Positions 58,081-64,000 of a stretch of DNA of 64,000 bases are shown here, one piece after another; the stretch's first letter is position 1, and every line of letters starts with the position of its first letter. Under the pieces are notes generated by a model, which worked only from the letters and a program-made list of their open reading frames with translations, made no database searches and was not told the DNA's origin. The position numbers and the translations under genes were made by a program. Source of the stretch: Calliopsis andreniformis (taxonomy: Eukaryota; Arthropoda; Insecta; Hymenoptera; Andrenidae); assembly GCF_051401765.1 (NCBI RefSeq), contig NC_135073.1, positions 620,001 to 684,000 of the forward strand, written 5' to 3'.

Positions 58081-59511
58081 TCTTCGCCGCGCCCGCGCAG
58101 CACCAATTCGCCTCTCGTGGCTACGTGTAACTTCACACCTCGTATCATTCATACCTCTCACTTCTAGCTCATTCCTTTTACCTGAGACTATCGCCACAGC
58201 CGTGAGCTCTTTTATCTCAAAGTCGTCACCGGGGACCCTTCTCCGAGGAACGACTGTGCATGTATTAAGAATGCTGTTAATGAGTGTGAAAAGGAACTTG
58301 CGATTATAAGCGTGAACGTTCTGGTATGTGTACCGAACAAATAAAAAAGATACGTTAGGCGAGTAATTTATACGTAAAAATGAAAGAATAAAAGAATTAT
58401 TTCTGTTATGGTCATCATTTGACGTAATAAGGGAAATGGAAGGTAAATAACATTGTACGAAATAAAGCGCGAGATAAAAAAAGAGAAAAATTCATAACAG
58501 TGCAGAAAATTCAGTAGAAACACAGAAGCATGTGCATAGATAATGCCATCACATGGAGGTCGAAGCTAATTGTAAGCAACTAGAGAATAATGAAAAATTT
58601 AATCATATAACATTAACTGGAATTTCCTTCGATGTTTGTTTACGTAAAACGTAAAATAATGGTACTGTGAATATTTTTAACCCCTTGCTATACAATTTTC
58701 TTTTAATTGTACATATTAAAGTTAATTTAAACAAAAGAAGGATATATAAATTAACTCCTTGGTAGTTAAATGATTCTTAAGAGATAAATGCACGAAATTA
58801 GCTATTCAAAAATTCTATAATTTTTTTTTTCGCTAACTTGTCTAACATATAGATATATAATATGGTCTAGTCTAATATTTAGAGTATCATTTATAACTCG
58901 TTTGTAATGTATTATAAGCCAACAGATTCATTTATTGAAGTGTATGATTTCTGTTTTAACGGCTTTATTATCCTTCTGCAATGAAACCGACATACTGCAT
59001 CAGCCTATTCGAAGGATTATTCTTAACAAACAGGTGAGACACTTTGGCAAAAGGCTACTATACACATGATTTTATATGAAAAACTAAATCAATAATATGG
59101 AATAAAATTTATTGGTATTACGCGATGTTCTCGAAAAAATTGAGTTTCACTTTAAGCTGAGGAGTCATACTCCAAAATACAGTTTCAAACATTTATGGTA
59201 TAACACAGGGTGGAAGGACGCTTCTAATTTACAATTGACAGAGTTGATGATCAGATTATCAGTTCTGCCGTCACTCCATGTACAAATAACTAAAAAATAC
59301 CTTGCATTCAAAGCCAAAAATACATTGTTTATAACATAACCTATGATTGGTTCTATGTATTTCCTTCATGACTGTGATTACATACTCTAACTGACGATAT
59401 ATTTATGTTAGAATACACGGCATTTTTTGACTCGTAAAATTGAAATATAAACACAAAATATAAATTTTAAATAACTTTTTCTTATATATATAGGGTGTTT
59501 TAACTGAAGTT
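58081..59511. other. No gene seen
   Basis: AT-rich after a GC-richer start (58085-58260). A 75-codon frame at 59112-59339 is not recognised. Confidence 0.4.
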
Positions 59512-59593
59512 GAGTCTACACCAGCAAACAATGTATGCAAACAGTTCGTAAACATTTTAGTACCCTTACACGATTTTTTCCGCGAATACCAAG

Positions 59594-59778
59594 AACAGTG
59601 TGCAAACGAATACGCGAACAGACAACTTCTAGGGAATTTAATTTCCATGCTGTTCGCGAACTCGAGTATATTCGTTTCTTAAGGGTGCGTCTCCACCAAC
59701 GTTCGCCAACTGTTCGCAAAGAGTATGGAAATTAAATTTCCTAGAAGTCGTCTGTTCGCGTATCTGTTTGCATACTGT
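59594..59778. repeat. 66-bp inverted repeat with 50-bp loop
   Basis: Left arm 59594-59660 and right arm 59711-59778 share TACGCGAACAGAC, ACTTCTAGG and AATTTAATTTCCAT in inverted form. TGTTCGC words continue around it. A further copy of a GTCTxCACCA motif occurs directly repeated at 59516 and 59687, suggesting one MITE or two overlapping relics. Short frames here (59516-59735, both strands) mirror each other. Confidence 0.8.
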
Positions 59779-59799
59779 TTGTACGTAGTGTGCGCGACA

Positions 59800-62700
59800 A
59801 AATCGAATAACAGTTATAAAAAGCTTGTAAACATAGTTTACTTTTTTACAGAGTAAAAAATTAAAACGCTAGCGTAAAATTAAAAAATTTTAGCACTTAC
59901 GCTACTTTCCACAAGAACGCTTCGATTATAAATTACAATTGTTTTAATCGCCACTTGGCCAACGTCGGATTATTTTGACTCAGCGTCTGCTTCGCGGTGT
60001 ATGTAATAGTTCGAACAGCTGGCCATCAGAAGCTTAAAATGATCAGTCGTGCATATGTCTGCGAAATTATAATACCTTGCGATATAAAGAATTGCCTTTT
60101 TACATTAGATTTCGTCCGCATGGCATTTTCTTAGTGTGATTTTATAATTGATTATAAATTTATTAGTAATTTTAGAGGTATAAAATGTATCTACAAATAT
60201 AAAAAAAATTTATTAAGCAGTGAATTATTTGTTAAAATAACAACAAATTATATCTTTCTAGTTTCATTTGTTATTCGTACTCATTATGTGCTTCAAAATA
60301 CATATCGATGGTTTAATGCACAAACGTTGTATATCCACTTGTGATCCAGTTCGAGATTTTTTAATGTAAAATCTATTTGTAATACAAAATCTCAAACTTG
60401 TTTAAAAGTGGAAATACAATAATTATGCATTAAGTCATCGATATGTTGCTTTTCACAATGAATGTATTAAAACTGATTCTTTAACTTTTTTGTAAAATCG
60501 TTCTGATTATGACAGATTTATTTATTACATTTCTAATACAAAACATTTATTGATATTGGTAATAATCGTCCGTACGAAGTTGGAGGGATGAATCCTCGGA
60601 ATAATTTTACCCTCCGAGTAACCGTACCTATTTCTGGCTACTCCAGAAACCTGCAAAGTTTCATTGAAATTAATGACTGTTATTTTGCAAATGTTTCTTA
60701 CGAATATAGCGCAAACATAGCTGCTATAGTATGTAATAGGTTTATGAGTAGTGGCCGAATTCCACGAAGTGAAACTTGGGCACAGAAATTGACGTAGATT
60801 TGTGAGTATACATTGAACTTGGTACCATCTCTATACATAATGTTGGTGAAAGTTCGTATCAGTTAGGAGGACAAGTTTACTTGTATTTGTTCCACTATTA
60901 GGTCAATCTATAAATAATGTCATAGGAAATTACTCCAGTTTTAAATTTTTGATTAAAAGACGCATTTGATTCTTTTTAATGGCACAAATGCTAGTAAAAG
61001 ACAACACCTTTTCAGTGGTATTATTGGAATATGTTCATGAAAAATAAAAGTATTCAGATTTAGTAGACTCTGTTATATGTAAATATTGCATATTAAGGTG
61101 AAATGAACGAATCAGAAGTATCTATCTATTTTTTAATAATGAAAAGACTTGCCTTTAGTTAATTTCTGTCACAGCAATTTTTAAGGCAGATACTACAAAA
61201 AAGTAATATTACAAAGAAATACAAAAGTTGTTCAGTACATTATATATATTATCTCTTATTTCCTACATGTAACTTTTTAACAAGAAATATTAATAGCTTT
61301 TAAATTTAAAAGAAGTTAAATGAAAATGTTCGAAATATGTATAGGTATGTATATACGCTTCAAATATACAAAATGGTCTATTGAACCTTTTGTAGCCTCT
61401 CGGTCTTATAATCTCTTACGATTAAGAGTGATTCTGCATGTTTCTCTACAAAATAAAAGCCTTACAGGGAGATAGTTAAAATTTTGTTAATAGATACATT
61501 TCATACTTTCCCATGCTCTGCATAAAGTAAACAGAGTATCATGTGAGGAAATCATCACAATTTGGAATAGCTTTTGAAGCGAGTTTAGTAAATTTTCACA
61601 GTTTTACAAAAAGAAAAGCTTGTAAGTTTAATAAAAATAATTTTTAAGTAACTTTTGGCATTTGGAAAATTATGCAACTGCATTAGTTATGGTATATTTC
61701 AACGAATTACAAAATAAACCTGCACAGACTATATAGAGCGATTTATAATATAAATCGCTTGTAATGGTTCTCTAAATTAGTTAACAATAAGAAAGCTATA
61801 AGGAATCTAGCAATAAATCAAAAATCTTGCATACAAGTAAAAAACAAATAGGTAGGTGTTCCATATATACGTAAGTATGTATGTATGAGTAAACTAACGG
61901 TTTAAATGCCTAGTCAGGAATATTCAAATTACATACGTATCGTTGTTTCATCTGCCCCTTGTCGAGAAATTTGTTCGGTCGAGTTTGAACGTTACCAGTG
62001 CAATGTAACTTAATCTCGAGCAGACGTAAACGGCCGTGTAATCCAGCATCCGAGTAACACAGAATCCGTGGGATAACGAGATCATTGTCATTGTCGAGAA
62101 CATAAATCTTGGGGAGAAATAAAAAGAAGACGCAATGATCCGCAGAATCTCGTAAAGTACGTGGGCGAACCTTAGGACGCCTACGTGATTCCGTTAGGAT
62201 TCCACCTTCCCACGATAGAGGGGTGGGGTCGAAGAGACAAGAGTCGAAGAGCACAAGGAAACACGCAGGGGTTGTTAAACCGGGCAACGGCCCAAAAGCT
62301 TCTTATAACTGGAAATAGCCTGGCCCATATGCCAGCGAGCTACTCATGTCTTTTTTTGGATCTTTACGAGCCTATTATTTCATTTCTCTTGAATGTTCAG
62401 TGATGACAGCAGATTTAACAATAGGATTGCTTTTCAAGTGAAAAGTTTGCGATTTTTTCGTACATTGATCTTCTTACTCTTTATTTTTTCAACTTTTGTA
62501 AAATCTAAACAAACTTTTTTCCAAATACTTACATGCTTTTACTTTATTTTTTTCATAAGTAACCATAACTATCATATACTACATATATGAAATTATCTGT
62601 AAAAGTTGTCAAACTGTTAAAAATATCAAAGTTTTCGCAAGCGAAACTGACAATGACAACACAGTTTTGTTATTCTTGATGTTTGTCTTCAAGCTATAGA

Positions 62701-64000
62701 ATCTCTTTGATTTCACTCGCACTACGATTTACAACCAGCATTGCATAAGGTACTGAGGAAAAATGTTCCATCAATATTTATTATTGTATAAATCGTAATT
62801 AATTAGACTGCTTATACTGATCTATATGATTCGTTAGTTTTATAAGGAAAGTCATAAATTGTGTTAGTTCGGCATAACTCAAATAAACATATCTGTTCAG
62901 GATTAATAACAAAGAGAAACATTTACATATACGGTAGTATATGCTGTTTTACTCTTATACGTATCCTATATGTATATCCTGTTCTATTATTTGTGTACAG
63001 TTACAATTTAATGACCATTTTAATATCTGTGGGACTGCAGGTTTTGATGGTCTTGATTTTTTGACGGCATTTAAACTAATCGAATGTAAGAATAACTGAA
63101 GTCTTTCGCATATATGCACTCGAAGAATATATGTATACATATATGTAAAACATGTAAAACACTATTTATTAGATTTATATGTAAACGTGAAGTTTTTGTA
63201 ATACATATGTATAGTAATAATTAATAGTTATGTATATTCATTCTACAATTATAAAGTTTACCTTAGAATTTTCTAACTTTATATATTCTGTGAAGATCGT
63301 TATTGATTTGCAATAGAGGCAAAAGGTAAAAATATAATTTCATGTGATCGTAGCACCTATAAGACTTCAAATTACGAATGGACGGCTTATCGAGAAAAGA
63401 AGCAAACCAGAGAAAAACAATTGGAGGAAGAGTAAAGTATAATAAAGGAAGGTAGGAGGGAGGTGGAGCGACTCCTCTCATTGTGGTTCGTCTCGGTTCT
63501 CTGTTCACTGCGTGTGGTCCTGCTGTACTCCAATGTGGACCTTCTGCTAAGAAAATCGAGCGCGCCCGCTGTCGCATCACACCGGATCTGAGGCCTTCGG
63601 AATCTGTCTTATGTTTTATTTATAATACTCATTATACTTAAATTAAATAAACATGCTGTGCACAAACACTCGCATTCGCCGTGCCGTTTTAAACTATAAA
63701 GAATGGAAGTGATTTCATCCAACGCACGCCGAAATATCGTTTGCGTCCTTTCATTTAATCATTCTGATACATAATTCAAATATAGATAATGATTTAATTA
63801 ATAACTTTTCCACTAGATATATAGGGAGATTCAACTGTAACAAGCCATATCTTTTTTCGATTGATGTTAGAAGCAAATGAATGATTTTAAGGAAGGTACA
63901 GTGGTATAATTAGTTTTCTTCTAAGTCATATGAGGGTCATGGTCGCTTTTATAAACAGATTCCAACCTTTTTTCTTATACGTATCGAATCTTCTTATTCG
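59800..64000. other. Long stretch without a supported gene
   Basis: A 125-codon minus-strand frame (61910-62287) and a 105-codon one (63263-63580) lie in less AT-rich patches (62000-62300 and 63400-63600). Neither has a recognisable domain, start context or repeat partner. A start in the second patch contains Arg-rich and Pro-rich runs of the kind chance GC-rich frames give. The remainder is AT-rich and featureless to me. Confidence 0.4.

Noticed and set aside
57915..58197. Arg/Glu/Lys-rich frames on the minus strand
   Set aside because: Produced by the purine-rich strand of the 29-bp minisatellite.
61910..62287. 125-codon minus-strand frame
   Set aside because: Low-complexity chance frame in a less AT-rich patch, without a domain.

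Overview
The window is AT-rich nuclear DNA from an animal, most probably an insect. Its mix of Tc1/mariner, piggyBac, hAT and Gypsy-like LTR relics, with long gene-free stretches, fits a hymenopteran (ant, bee or wasp), but that placement is inference. I found no host gene with a convincing multi-exon structure, no tRNA or rRNA, and no CRISPR array. Nearly all recognisable content is mobile DNA, and only one reading frame is clearly an intact protein.

Layout. 0-7 kb: half of a palindromic repeat (135-475), a 39-bp tandem repeat, a decayed hAT transposase on the minus strand (1845-3600), a GC- and CpG-rich block of unknown origin (5390-6655) and a 216-bp MITE (6743-6958). 7-20 kb: two full palindromic (foldback) elements at 8182-8983 and 12135-13348, the second holding GC-rich inner arms packed with small stem-loops, then a dead Tc1-like transposase (15001-15840). 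19876-22257: a structurally complete piggyBac element with matching 14-bp ends, TTAA on both sides and an uninterrupted 613-residue transposase. 23-28 kb: a solo Gypsy-like LTR (23090-24645) carrying a nested MITE, a small MITE (25435-25610) and a palindromic element (26582-27238). 31-35 kb: a mariner-like fragment and a full-length dead Tc3-like transposase, then a GT/G-run microsatellite. 35.8-40 kb: a 388-bp solo LTR, a fragment and an inverted full copy of the Gypsy-like LTR, and a cluster of GTGC...GCAC hairpins. 40-43 kb: a dead Tc1-like element with roughly 220-bp arms, split by a 1124-bp non-autonomous element. 43-50 kb: a pogo/Tigger-like MITE and a 1615-bp Tc1 element with about 137-bp inverted repeats. 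50-64 kb: two weaker palindromic copies, a pyrimidine-rich minisatellite, a 66-bp palindrome and long unannotated stretches.

How the parts relate. The elements are nested and of different ages. All Tc1/mariner and hAT transposases carry stops, frameshifts or missing catalytic residues, so any movement of their relatives here would need enzymes from elsewhere. The piggyBac copy looks young and possibly self-sufficient. The least explained material is a family of elements with inverted arms inside inverted arms (135, 8182, 12135, 26582, 56675, and perhaps 50621). These share outer-arm sequence but carry different centres.
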